A DNA stretch of 16,907 nt from an uncultured Rhodovulum sp. (GTDB taxonomy: Bacteria > Pseudomonadota > Alphaproteobacteria > Rhodobacterales > Rhodobacteraceae). Below, piece after piece: positions 9,887 through 16,233 of the stretch. Numbering within the stretch: position 1 is the stretch's first letter; every line of letters starts with the position of its first letter. The notes below the pieces were generated by a model. It saw only the letters and a program-made list of their open reading frames with translations. It was not told the DNA's origin and did not search any database. The stretch spans positions 1 through 16,907 of the forward strand of contig CAMIMK010000029.1 of NCBI GenBank assembly GCA_946221765.1, read 5' to 3'. The position numbers and the translations under genes are program-made.

Positions 9887-11649
9887 GAGACTCTCCGGTT
9901 TTCGGCGGGGGTCGCCGCCGGCGGCAGCACGAGTTCGAAGACCGCGCCGCCGTCGGGTGCATTGCGGGCAAGCAGACGCCCGCCCAGTTCGGCCGCGAAA
10001 CCCGCCGAGATCGCTAGGCCGAGCCCGAGTCCTTCGCCGGGCTTCTTGGTCGTGTAGAAAGGTTCGAACAGCTTGTCCGGGTCCTTGAGGCCCATGCCGT
10101 TGTCCTCGACCGACAACAGGACGCTCTCGCCATGGACGAGCAGGATCTTGATCCAGCGCTCGTCCTTGCCGCGCACCGCGTCGATGGCGTTGCGCAGCAG
10201 GTTGACGACGATCTGCTCGGTGCGGATCGGATCGGCGCGCACCATCACCGGCTCGGCCGGCATCGAGGTGGTGATCGCCACCGGCGTCTTGGCGAGCTGC
10301 GGTGCCATCAGCGCCAGCGCCTCGCGCACGCAGGCGCGCAGGTCCACCGGCTCCAGCTGCAGCCGGTCGCCCTTGTGGGCGTAGGATTTCAGCTGCCGGG
10401 TGATGCCGCCCATCCGGTTGATGAGGTCGTCGATGCGCTGGAACGAGGCGATGGCCTCCTCGAAGCGCCGGCGCTGGAGCAGGAGCCGCGCCCCCGCCAG
10501 ATAGGTGCGCATCGCTGCAAGCGGCTGGTTCAGCTCGTGGCTGACCGCCGCCGACATCTGGCCAAGCGCGGCGAGTTTTGACGCCTGTTCAAGGCTCTGC
10601 TCGGCTTCCTTCAGGTTCCGCTCCAACCTCTGCCGGGCGGCGATCTCGTCGGAGAGCCGGCGGTTGAGCGCGCGCAGCTCGGCCGACTCCCGCCGGAACT
10701 TCTGGCTCTCGGCCCGCGTCCGCCGCGACAGCATGTAGAAGCCGAGCGCCAGCAGCAGGGCCATGACCATGACGATCAGGGACAGCACCGAATTGACCCG
10801 CGCCTTCACGTCTTCGAGCGTCGACAGGAAGGTCAGCCGCCAGTTGCGGAAGCCGAGCGGCACCTCGGTCTGCAGGTAGGGGGTGTCGTCGATGTAGATG
10901 TAGGGCATTTCGCCGATGCTGCTGCGCGCCGTCCGGATCGCCTGACGCACCCGCGATCCGGTGCTCTCGGGCGCCAGAACGTCGGCGATGTTGTTCCGGC
11001 GCCAGGCGGGGTCGGAGGCGAGGAGGATCTCGCCATCGGAATCCGAGACCACCACCTTGATCCCCGCACGGCGCCAGCCCTCCTCATAGGCGCCGAGGTC
11101 GACCGTGACGACGATCACCCCCAGCGCCGGGCTGTCCTCGTCCACCGTCACCGGTCGGGCATAATGAAAGGTAAAGCCGCCGGCCGGGTCGTCGAGCATC
11201 GTGAATTCGGTGCCGGGCGCGGTCAGGGCGGCCGTGAAATTCGCGCCATCGAACTCCGCGCGCGGCCGGTCGTCGCTGGCCGCGACGATGGTGCCGGCGG
11301 TGTTGAGCAGGAACAGCGATCCCGCCCCGATCTCCTCGCGGAAGTCCGTCAGCCGCGCCTCGGCCGCCGCATACTGTCCGGTCCGCAGGGCGGCGATGAG
11401 CACCGGGTCGCGGGCGAGCAGCAGGGGCACGATCTTGTGGCGCTGCATCGAGCCCTGGATGGCGCCGGCATAGAGCGTCGCGCGCCGGATCGCGTCCGCC
11501 TTGTGGTCTTCGCCAAAGGCACGCGTCAGGTAGATCTGGCTTGCCCAGATCACCAGCATCATCACACAGACCGCCACGATTGCCGCAAGCCGCATCCATG
11601 GGCGGCCCGGCAACGGCTTCAGGCGGAACACCCTGGACCCATCCGACAT
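9883..11649 (-). CDS. dctB: DctB-like C4-dicarboxylate sensor histidine kinase
   Basis: Membrane sensor kinase of 588 residues. Membrane segments at about 20-42 and 286-307 frame a periplasmic domain of about 240 residues resembling the double-Cache sensor of DctB, which in rhizobia binds succinate, fumarate or malate. A coiled-coil linker rich in Arg/Glu/Leu follows (about 310-360). HisKA motif MSAAVSHELNQPLAAMRTYL has H371; N-box VVNLLRNAIDA has N487; G1 is EDNGMG with D516; the G2 region FYTTKKPGEGLGLGLAIS is typical of DctB. No PAS or receiver domain is fused. It starts 31 bases after purQ on the same strand, with no clear ribosome site and a small hairpin just before the ATG. No dicarboxylate transporter is in the window, so the ligand is inferred from the family. 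Confidence 0.88.
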   Translation of the reverse strand: MSDGSRVFRLKPLPGRPWMRLAAIVAVCVMMLVIWASQIYLTRAFGEDHKADAIRRATLYAGAIQGSMQRHKIVPLLLARDPVLIAALRTGQYAAAEARLTDFREEIGAGSLFLLNTAGTIVAASDDRPRAEFDGANFTAALTAPGTEFTMLDDPAGGFTFHYARPVTVDEDSPALGVIVVTVDLGAYEEGWRRAGIKVVVSDSDGEILLASDPAWRRNNIADVLAPESTGSRVRQAIRTARSSIGEMPYIYIDDTPYLQTEVPLGFRNWRLTFLSTLEDVKARVNSVLSLIVMVMALLLALGFYMLSRRTRAESQKFRRESAELRALNRRLSDEIAARQRLERNLKEAEQSLEQASKLAALGQMSAAVSHELNQPLAAMRTYLAGARLLLQRRRFEEAIASFQRIDDLINRMGGITRQLKSYAHKGDRLQLEPVDLRACVREALALMAPQLAKTPVAITTSMPAEPVMVRADPIRTEQIVVNLLRNAIDAVRGKDERWIKILLVHGESVLLSVEDNGMGLKDPDKLFEPFYTTKKPGEGLGLGLAISAGFAAELGGRLLARNAPDGGAVFELVLPPAATPAENRRVS

Positions 11650-11651
11650 TC

Positions 11652-11667
11652 GCGCTCAATAGAGCGC
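11652..11667 (-). repeat. Perfect 6-bp hairpin immediately before the dctB start
   Basis: GCGCTC-(4 nt)-GAGCGC forms a perfect 6-bp stem in the 31-base gap between the purQ stop and the dctB ATG, ending two bases from the start codon, where a ribosome site would be. No T-run follows. It could be a weak terminator for purCSQ, a structure limiting dctB translation, or an operator-like dyad. Confidence 0.4.
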
Positions 11668-11680
11668 CTGCGGGATCGGC

Positions 11681-12361
11681 TCAAGCGCCTTGGAGCATCG
11701 CACCGGCCGCGGCGGCCAGACCGGCGAAGACTGGCGCACCGTCGGTGCCGCCATGGTCGGGATCCACCGCCCGCTCCGGGTGCGGCATCATCCCGAGCAC
11801 CCGGCGGTTGCCCGACAGGATCCCGGCGATGTCCGCGGCCGAGCCGTTCGGGTTGTCGCGGTAGCGGAAGGCGATGCGGTCCTCGTCGGCCAGCCGCGCC
11901 AGCGTGTCGGAATCCGCGATGAAATTGCCGTCATGATGCGCGACCGGCAGCCGGAGCGTGGCACCGGCCGCATAGCCGGCCGTGAAGAGGCTGTCCGTCG
12001 TCGCGACCTCGAGCGCGACCGGGCGGCAGACGAAGCGCAGCGCCGCGTTGCGCACCAGCGCCCCGGGCAGGAGTCCCGCCTCGATCAGCACCTGGAAGCC
12101 GTTGCAGACCCCGAGCACCGCGCCCCCGGCCCCGGCATGGGCGGCAACCGCCCGCATCACCGGCGAGCGCGCGGCGATGGCGCCGCAGCGGAGATAGTCG
12201 CCGAAGGAGAAGCCGCCCGGCACGCCGACGAGATCGACGCCGGCCGGCAGGGCCGTCTCCTTGTGCCAGACCATCGTGACCTCGGCCCCCGCCCGGGCGA
12301 AGGCCGTGGCGAGGTCGCGGTCGCAGTTCGACCCCGGGAAGACGATGACGGCGGCCTTCAT
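11681..12361 (-). CDS. purQ: Phosphoribosylformylglycinamidine synthase, glutaminase subunit PurQ
   Basis: Class I glutamine amidotransferase that feeds ammonia to PurL to turn FGAR into FGAM in purine synthesis; it works in a PurL-PurQ-PurS complex in the cytoplasm. 226 residues. The N-terminal VIVFPGSNCDRD, the oxyanion-hole region GGFSFGDYLRCGAIAA, nucleophile C86 in LGVCNGFQVL, and the rest of the triad H194/E196 in MMPHPERA are all present. The ATG at 12361 has a GGGGGA ribosome site at good distance. It follows purS by 45 bases. PurL is not downstream; dctB takes that place, so the large synthetase subunit must be encoded elsewhere. Confidence 0.97.
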   Translation of the reverse strand: MKAAVIVFPGSNCDRDLATAFARAGAEVTMVWHKETALPAGVDLVGVPGGFSFGDYLRCGAIAARSPVMRAVAAHAGAGGAVLGVCNGFQVLIEAGLLPGALVRNAALRFVCRPVALEVATTDSLFTAGYAAGATLRLPVAHHDGNFIADSDTLARLADEDRIAFRYRDNPNGSAADIAGILSGNRRVLGMMPHPERAVDPDHGGTDGAPVFAGLAAAAGAMLQGA

Positions 12362-12406
12362 CGCGCATCCCCCGGGCGGCGCGCCGGCAGTGACTGCATC
12401 CGCACC

Positions 12407-12646
12407 TCAGCCGAGCTCCACCGAATAGGTCTCGATGACGGTGTTCGCGAGCAGCTTCTCGCACATCTCCCGCACCCGGGCCCGCGCCGCATCCGCGTCC
12501 GAGTCGGCGAGGTCGAGCTCGATGACCTTGCCCATGCGCACGCCCCCGACGCCCTCGAAACCGAGGGAGCCGAGCGCGTGGCGCACGGCCTCGCCCTGCG
12601 GATCGAGGACACCCTCCTTGAGGGTCACATGCACCCGGGCCTTCAT
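12407..12646 (-). CDS. purS: Phosphoribosylformylglycinamidine synthase subunit PurS
   Basis: Small structural subunit bridging PurL and PurQ in the FGAM synthase complex of bacteria with small-type PurL. 79 residues, beginning MKARVHVTLKEGVLDPQG, with family signatures GEAVRHALGSLGF and VRMGKVIEL and the C-terminal EMCEKLLANTVIETY. Normal family length is about 80. Two starts are possible, GTG at 12652 and ATG at 12646. The AGGAG site at 12656-12660 lies nine bases from the ATG but only three from the GTG, and the ATG gives the conserved MKA N-terminus, so ATG is chosen. It lies between purC (14-base gap) and purQ in an apparent operon. Confidence 0.96.
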   Translation of the reverse strand: MKARVHVTLKEGVLDPQGEAVRHALGSLGFEGVGGVRMGKVIELDLADSDADAARARVREMCEKLLANTVIETYSVELG

Positions 12647-12660
12647 CGGCACCGTCTCCT

Positions 12661-13425
12661 TCAGTTCACGAGCTTCGGGCCGGGGTGGCTGCGGCCGTTC
12701 GACCGGGGCATCACCCCGAGCCGCTTGGCCACCTCGGTATAGGCGTCCGACAGGCTGCCGAGATCCTGGCGGAACACGTCCTTGTCGAGCTTTCGGCCCG
12801 TCTCGATGTCCCAGAGCCGGCAGCTGTCGGGCGAGATTTCGTCGGCGACGATCAGCCGCTGGAAGTCGCCGTCATAGACCCGGCCGATCTCGATCTTGAA
12901 GTCGACGAGCCGGATGCCGACGCCGAGGAACATGCCCGACAGGAAGTCGTTCACGCGGAGCGCGAGCGCGATCATGTCGTCGATGTCCTGCTGCGCCGCC
13001 CAGTTGAAGGCGACGATATGCTCCTCGCTGACGATCGGGTCGCCGAGGGCATCGTCCTTGTAGTAGAACTCGATGATCGGGCGCGGCAGCTGCTGCCCCT
13101 CGGGGATGCCGAGCCGCTTCGAGATCGAGCCGGCCGCATAGTTGCGCACCACGACCTCGAGCGGGATCATCTCCACCATGCGGATCAGCTGCTCGCGCAT
13201 GTTCAGCCGCCGGATGAAGTGCGTCGGCACGCCGATTGCGTTCAGCCCGGACATGAAATGTTCGGACAGACGGTTGTTGAGGACACCCTTGCCTTCGATC
13301 GTCGCCTTTTTCTGGGCGTTGAAGGCGGTGGCGTCGTCCTTGAAATACTGGATCAGCGTCTCGGGCTCCGGACCCTCGTAGAGGATCTTCGCCTTGCCTT
13401 CGTAAACGAGCCTGCGTCGGGCCAT
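12661..13425 (-). CDS. purC: Phosphoribosylaminoimidazole-succinocarboxamide synthase (SAICAR synthetase)
   Basis: ATP-dependent enzyme joining aspartate to CAIR to make SAICAR in purine synthesis. 254 residues, full length. Visible signatures: YEGKAKILYEG (8-18) nucleotide-binding strand-loop, DDATAFN (30-36), VVRNYAAGSISKR (92-104), DFKIEIG (175-181) and the aspartate/nucleotide site DEISPDSCRLWD (195-206). The frame is open upstream to 13587, but that extension is Arg/Pro/Gly-rich and unlike the family. ATG 13425 gives MARRRLVYEGKAK and has a GGAGACG ribosome site. It is the first gene of purC-purS-purQ and diverges from the zeta gene across 271 bases. Confidence 0.97.
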   Translation of the reverse strand: MARRRLVYEGKAKILYEGPEPETLIQYFKDDATAFNAQKKATIEGKGVLNNRLSEHFMSGLNAIGVPTHFIRRLNMREQLIRMVEMIPLEVVVRNYAAGSISKRLGIPEGQQLPRPIIEFYYKDDALGDPIVSEEHIVAFNWAAQQDIDDMIALALRVNDFLSGMFLGVGIRLVDFKIEIGRVYDGDFQRLIVADEISPDSCRLWDIETGRKLDKDVFRQDLGSLSDAYTEVAKRLGVMPRSNGRSHPGPKLVN

Positions 13426-13486
13426 TCCCGTCTCCAAATGCCGGCGGGAAGGCCCGGCCGGCGGCCGTCCTTCCCGTGGTCCGCTG

Positions 13487-13513
13487 TCTATACCCTGCCC
13501 CCGGCCGGAGCAA
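13487..13513 (-). promoter_or_regulatory. Candidate sigma-70 promoter of purC
   Basis: Minus strand: TTGCTC (13508-13513) as -35 and TATAGA (13487-13492) as -10. The spacer of 15 bases is shorter than the ideal 17, and the -35 matches only in TTG. The -10 is the best AT-rich hexamer in a very GC-rich gap and lies about 60 bases before the purC start. Confidence 0.33.
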
Positions 13514-13567
13514 GCGCCCAAGGGCGCCGCGGGCGCACCAGTTGCGCGGCGCGGGCCGCTCCCGGTC

Positions 13568-13585
13568 GATCGCCGCGCGGCGATC
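13568..13585. repeat. Perfect 18-bp palindrome in the purC/zeta gap
   Basis: GATCGCCGC followed directly by its reverse complement GCGGCGATC. It lies upstream of both divergent genes, about 140 bases from purC and about 110 from the zeta gene. A protein-binding dyad is possible; chance is also possible in sequence this GC-rich, although the GATC ends are not simple G/C runs. Confidence 0.55.
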
Positions 13586-13696
13586 AAGCTGGGGGCCGCC
13601 GCGCAAATCCCCCGGAGCGGGGTTTCTCCGCCCTTGTCCGATGTGGGGGGCGGTGGTTATGTGCCCGCCAAACAGGATCGCGAGGAGAGCGCGCGC

Positions 13697-14011
13697 ATGA
13701 CGAGCTTCAAGGACCGGGAACAGGGCTTTGAGAACAAGTTTGCCCATGACGAGGAGATGCAGTTCAAGGCGGTGGCGCGGGCCAACCGCCTGACCGGCCT
13801 CTGGGCGGCGGGCCTGCTCGGCAAGACCGGCGAGGACGCGACTTCCTATGCGCTCGATGTGGTGAAGTCGGACTTCCGGGAAGCCGGCCGCGAGGATGTC
13901 GTCGAGAAGCTCGTCGCGGATCTCGCGGGGCGTGCCGATGCGCTGACGATCCGCACCAAGCTCTCGGAATGCCTGGCGATCGCCAAGGAACAGCTGCTGA
14001 ACGAATCCTGA
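13697..14011 (+). CDS. F1F0-ATPase inhibitor zeta subunit (DUF1476 family)
   Basis: Small alpha-helical protein of 104 residues that in Paracoccus denitrificans and relatives binds the F1 part of ATP synthase and blocks ATP hydrolysis, replacing mitochondrial IF1 and bacterial epsilon in that role. The family signature is clear: FKDREQGFENKFAHDEE (4-20), then LWAAGLLGKTG (35-45) and DVVKSDFREAGREDV (54-68). The first 15-20 residues form the inhibitory segment in the Paracoccus protein. The frame is open upstream to a TTG at 13634, but ATG 13697 has a strong GAGGAGAG site seven bases away and gives the conserved N-terminus. It is a lone plus-strand gene, divergent from purC and convergent with the methyltransferase; ATP synthase genes are not nearby. 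Confidence 0.9.
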   Translation: MTSFKDREQGFENKFAHDEEMQFKAVARANRLTGLWAAGLLGKTGEDATSYALDVVKSDFREAGREDVVEKLVADLAGRADALTIRTKLSECLAIAKEQLLNES

Positions 14012-14021
14012 CCTGTCTCCG

Positions 14022-14067
14022 GACCTTTCCGGCCCGCTCCCCCGGCGGGGAGCGGGCCGGAAAGGTC
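14022..14067. terminator. Bidirectional terminator: perfect 21-bp stem, CGGC loop
   Basis: Bases 14022-14042 pair without mismatch with 14047-14067 around a four-base loop CGGC (14043-14046). The hairpin lies between two convergent genes, 10 bases past the zeta stop, and its right arm runs into the stop codon of the methyltransferase (14066-14068). TTT/AAA lies within the arms; no long T-run follows on either strand. A bidirectional terminator is the likely role. Confidence 0.8.
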
Positions 14068-15079
14068 AGCCGCGCCGGCGCCGGCGCTCGCGCCCGGCCG
14101 GGGCGCCATCGCCCGGGCTGCCGTCCGAAGCGGAGGAGAACTCCCCGAGCCGCGCCGCGATCTCGGCGAGCGTCGGTGCCGCGCCCCGTGCGGTCTCCTG
14201 CAGCGCCGCCCGCATCGCGCCGAGATGTGCCGGCGTCGTGCCGCAGCAGCCGCCGATGATCGTCGCGCCGCAGTCCCGCGCCAGCACCGCATAATCGGCC
14301 ATCAGCGCCGGGGTGCCGTCGTAGTGGATGTGGCCCTCGACGAATTTCGGGATGCCGGCATTGCCCTTGGCGATCAGCGGCAGGGCCGGGCCGGCCGCCG
14401 CGAAGCCGCGGATCGTCCGCAACAGGTCCGACGCCCCGACCCCGCAGTTCGCCCCGAAGGCGAGCGGCGGATGGGCAAGCCCGGCGACGAGCGCCACCAT
14501 CTCGGCGGCCGTCACCCCCATCATCGTGCGGCCCGCGGTGTCGAAGCTCATCGTCCCGCACCAGGGCGCGCCGGTCCGCCCGATGCCGATCTCCGCGGCG
14601 CGGAACTCGTCCGGGGCCGAGATGGTCTCGACCCAGAGCACATCCGCCCCGCCCTCCAGCAGCCCGCGCGCCTGCGCCTCGAACATGTCGGCGGCGGCCT
14701 CGATCGCCAGCGGCCCGAGCGGCGCCATGATCTCGCCGGTCGGCCCGATCGAGCCCGCGACCACCACCGGCCGGCCGGCGGCATCGGCGGCCTCCCGGGC
14801 GATGGCCGCCGCCGCGCGGTTGATCTCGTGCACCCGGTCGGCGGCGTCATGGAGCCGCAGGCGGCTCGCATTGCCGCCGAAGCTGTTGGTGAGGAAGATG
14901 TCGCTCCCCGCGCCGACGGCGCCGTCGTAGAGGGCGCGCACCTTGTCCGGCGCGGTCAGGTTCCAGAGCTCGGGGGCCTCGCCCGCCTCCAGCCCCATCG
15001 CGAAGAGGTTGGTGCCGGTCGCGCCATCGGCCAGCAGCCAGTCGCGCTCGGCCAGAAGCGCCTGAAGTGTCGTCGCCAT
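14066..15079 (-). CDS. Homocysteine S-methyltransferase (stand-alone Hcy domain)
   Basis: Zinc-dependent methyltransferase domain of 337 residues that makes methionine from homocysteine. N-terminal DGATGTNLFAMGL (18-30), TNSFGGN (64-70), GSIGPTGE (109-116), and the three zinc ligands of the family: C212 in GANCGVG and C278/C279 in GGCCGTTP. The pattern matches the first domain of cobalamin-dependent MetH and also proteins annotated as betaine-homocysteine methyltransferase (bmt). The pterin and cobalamin domains of MetH are absent. In Rhodobacterales a methionine synthase split into separate proteins has been reported (Phaeobacter inhibens), so this may be its homocysteine part; methyl donor uncertain. 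The C-terminus ends in a basic Arg run. ATG 15079 has an AAGGAGG site about 10 bases upstream. It lies 31 bases after sufE, same strand. Confidence 0.85.
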   Translation of the reverse strand: MATTLQALLAERDWLLADGATGTNLFAMGLEAGEAPELWNLTAPDKVRALYDGAVGAGSDIFLTNSFGGNASRLRLHDAADRVHEINRAAAAIAREAADAAGRPVVVAGSIGPTGEIMAPLGPLAIEAAADMFEAQARGLLEGGADVLWVETISAPDEFRAAEIGIGRTGAPWCGTMSFDTAGRTMMGVTAAEMVALVAGLAHPPLAFGANCGVGASDLLRTIRGFAAAGPALPLIAKGNAGIPKFVEGHIHYDGTPALMADYAVLARDCGATIIGGCCGTTPAHLGAMRAALQETARGAAPTLAEIAARLGEFSSASDGSPGDGAPAGRERRRRRG

Positions 15080-15102
15080 CCGTCTCGTCCCTCCTTGCCG
15101 GG

Positions 15103-15119
15103 GCGGCCGTTCAGGCCGC
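15103..15119 (-). repeat. Small hairpin at the sufE stop codon
   Basis: GCGGCC-GTTCA-GGCCGC, a 6-bp stem with the sufE stop codon in its loop, lies in the 31-base gap before the methyltransferase. It has no T-run. It may lower read-through or protect the RNA end; weak evidence. Confidence 0.3.
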
Positions 15120-15542
15120 GTCGAGTGCCGCGTCCGCCAGCGAACGGATGCGCGCCACCATGGCCCTGAGACCGTTCGACCGCTGCGACGACAGGTGCTG
15201 GTCGAGGCCGAGCCGGCTGAGTTCGGCCGGGGCATCGACGGCCAGGACCTCCGCCGGCGAGAGGCCGGCGAACAGCGCATGCAGGATCGCGATCAGTCCC
15301 TTGACGATCACCGCGTCCGACTCCCCGTCGAAGCCGAAGCGCGCCGCAGGCCCGGTGCCCTCCCAGCGTGGCAGGATCCAGACCTGGCTGGCGCAGCCCT
15401 CGACCCGGGTCGCCGGCCCCTTCACCGCCTCCGCCATCTCGGGCAGCCCGCGGCCGAGCTCGATGACATAGCGGTAGCGGTCCTCCCAGTCGTCGAGGAA
15501 CCCGAAATCCGCGGCGATCTCCTCAAAACGCTCAGTTGCCAT
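15111..15542 (-). CDS. sufE: Cysteine desulfuration protein SufE
   Basis: Sulfur acceptor that takes persulfide from the cysteine desulfurase SufS and passes it to the SufBCD scaffold for iron-sulfur cluster building. 143 residues, normal for the family. The active-site cysteine is C50 in RVEGCASQVWI, corresponding to C51 of the E. coli protein. Also typical: DWEDRYRYVIELGRGLP (18-34), and FGFDGESDAVIVKGLIAIL with the helix of the C-terminal part. ATG 15542 follows a purine-rich leader with GGGGGAG further upstream. It stands apart from any suf operon here, lying between yqeY/gatB and the methyltransferase, as lone sufE genes often do. Confidence 0.94.
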   Translation of the reverse strand: MATERFEEIAADFGFLDDWEDRYRYVIELGRGLPEMAEAVKGPATRVEGCASQVWILPRWEGTGPAARFGFDGESDAVIVKGLIAILHALFAGLSPAEVLAVDAPAELSRLGLDQHLSSQRSNGLRAMVARIRSLADAALDAA

Positions 15543-15571
15543 CGCTCTGCCTCATCTCCCCCGGGAAGAAA

Positions 15572-15600
15572 TGGATAAGCCCTGCCCCGGCGGAGGTAAA
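15572..15600 (-). promoter_or_regulatory. Candidate sigma-70 promoter of sufE
   Basis: Minus strand: TTTACC (15595-15600), a 17-base spacer, then TATCCA (15572-15577). The -35 matches the consensus in four of six positions and the -10 keeps TAT. It lies about 30 bases before the sufE start, leaving a short leader that still includes the purine-rich ribosome site. Confidence 0.4.
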
Positions 15601-15605
15601 GCGAG

Positions 15606-15620
15606 GGCCCGGCCGGGGCC
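15606..15620 (-). terminator. Candidate hairpin after yqeY/gatB-like gene
   Basis: GGCCC-GGCCG-GGGCC (5-bp stem) begins 9 bases past the stop codon, and CTCGCTTTACC follows on the minus strand. Short, with only a T3 run: a weak terminator at best. Confidence 0.3.
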
Positions 15621-15629
15621 TGCCCGGGG

Positions 15630-16058
15630 TCAGGACGCGAGCCTGCGCACCAGTTCGGCCGCGTGGCGGCCGTCGTAGCGGCCGGCGCGCTCGGCCTTGA
15701 GCGCGGCCATCACTGCACCGAGGCCCGCTCCCCCGTCGAGCAGCGGCCGGGCAAAGGCCTCCAGCTCGGCCTCGGTCATCTGGCGCGGCAGATAGGCCGC
15801 ATAGGCCGCCCGCTCCGCCTCCAGCCGCTCCACCGCCTGCGGCGCGGCCCGGCGGGCGTGCTCCAGCATCTCGGCATTCGACTTCAGGAACTTGCGGACG
15901 ACCTCCAGCACCTCGTCGTCGCCGAGCGGCTGGTCCTGCGGCCGGGTCTTGGCCTTGCTCTCGACCTCGCCGATCAGGGTGACGAGGCCGGGCGCGGTGG
16001 CGCTGCGCGCCTTGCGGGCGGCGATGGCATCCTTGCGGATCGCGTCGAGCAGGGACAT
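15630..16058 (-). CDS. GatB/YqeY domain-containing protein
   Basis: Small cytoplasmic protein of 142 residues related to the tail domain of the amidotransferase subunit GatB, a domain that contacts tRNA there; the role of free YqeY proteins is not settled. It begins MSLLDAIRKDAIAARKARS, includes LIGEVESKAKTR (28-39) and LEAERAAYAAYLPRQMTEAELEA (79-101), and ends with GLGAVMAALKAERAGRYDGRHAAELVRRL, all usual for the family. The frame is open upstream to 16247, but ATG 16058 gives the conserved N-terminus and has a strong AAGGAGG site eight bases away. It diverges from the glutathione transferase gene and lies 87 bases before sufE. Confidence 0.92.
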   Translation of the reverse strand: MSLLDAIRKDAIAARKARSATAPGLVTLIGEVESKAKTRPQDQPLGDDEVLEVVRKFLKSNAEMLEHARRAAPQAVERLEAERAAYAAYLPRQMTEAELEAFARPLLDGGAGLGAVMAALKAERAGRYDGRHAAELVRRLAS

Positions 16059-16114
16059 CGGGCCGTCCTCCTTCCGGTCACGGGCTGGCAGGCCGATCAG
16101 GTGGCGAGGCCATG

Positions 16115-16188
16115 GCCCGAGATCAAGGGCAACCCGCCGCCTTGTGCCTGCAAGGTCCTCGCGGTCGCGCCGGCCCTTGACCTCGGGC
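16115..16188 (-). repeat. 16-bp near-perfect inverted repeat upstream of yqeY/gatB-like gene
   Basis: GCCCGAGATCAAGGGC (16115-16130) and GCCCTTGACCTCGGGC (16173-16188) are inverted copies with one mismatch, separated by 42 bases. In minus-strand RNA the mismatch becomes a G-U pair, so all 16 positions can pair. It lies between divergent genes: a leader stem for the minus-strand gene or a two-site operator are both possible. A TTGACC that could be a -35 for the plus-strand gene (16177-16182) falls within the right arm. Confidence 0.6.
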
Positions 16189-16233
16189 GCGCCACGGTCA
16201 TGTGCTGGCGCGATCGCACCGGAGGTTTCCCGA

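Larger units (their letters stand above)
13426..13696. promoter_or_regulatory. Divergent promoter region purC / zeta
   Basis: Non-coding region of 271 bases between two divergent genes, with no convincing ORF. It contains a possible purC -10 (13487-13492), a GCGCCC-AA-GGGCGC dyad (13514-13527), an 18-bp perfect palindrome (13568-13585) and a CCCC-GGAGC-GGGG hairpin near 13606-13619. For the zeta gene a TTGTCC at 13634-13639 could be a -35, but no good -10 follows; its ribosome site GAGGAGAG (13682-13689) is strong. Confidence 0.5.

Noticed and set aside
13426..13587. N-terminal extension of purC to 308 residues.
   Set aside because: Arg/Pro/Gly-rich and outside the family; ATG 13425 has a ribosome site and the conserved N-terminus.
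13634..13696. TTG start giving a longer zeta protein.
   Set aside because: The internal ATG has a strong GAGGAGAG site and matches the family N-terminus.
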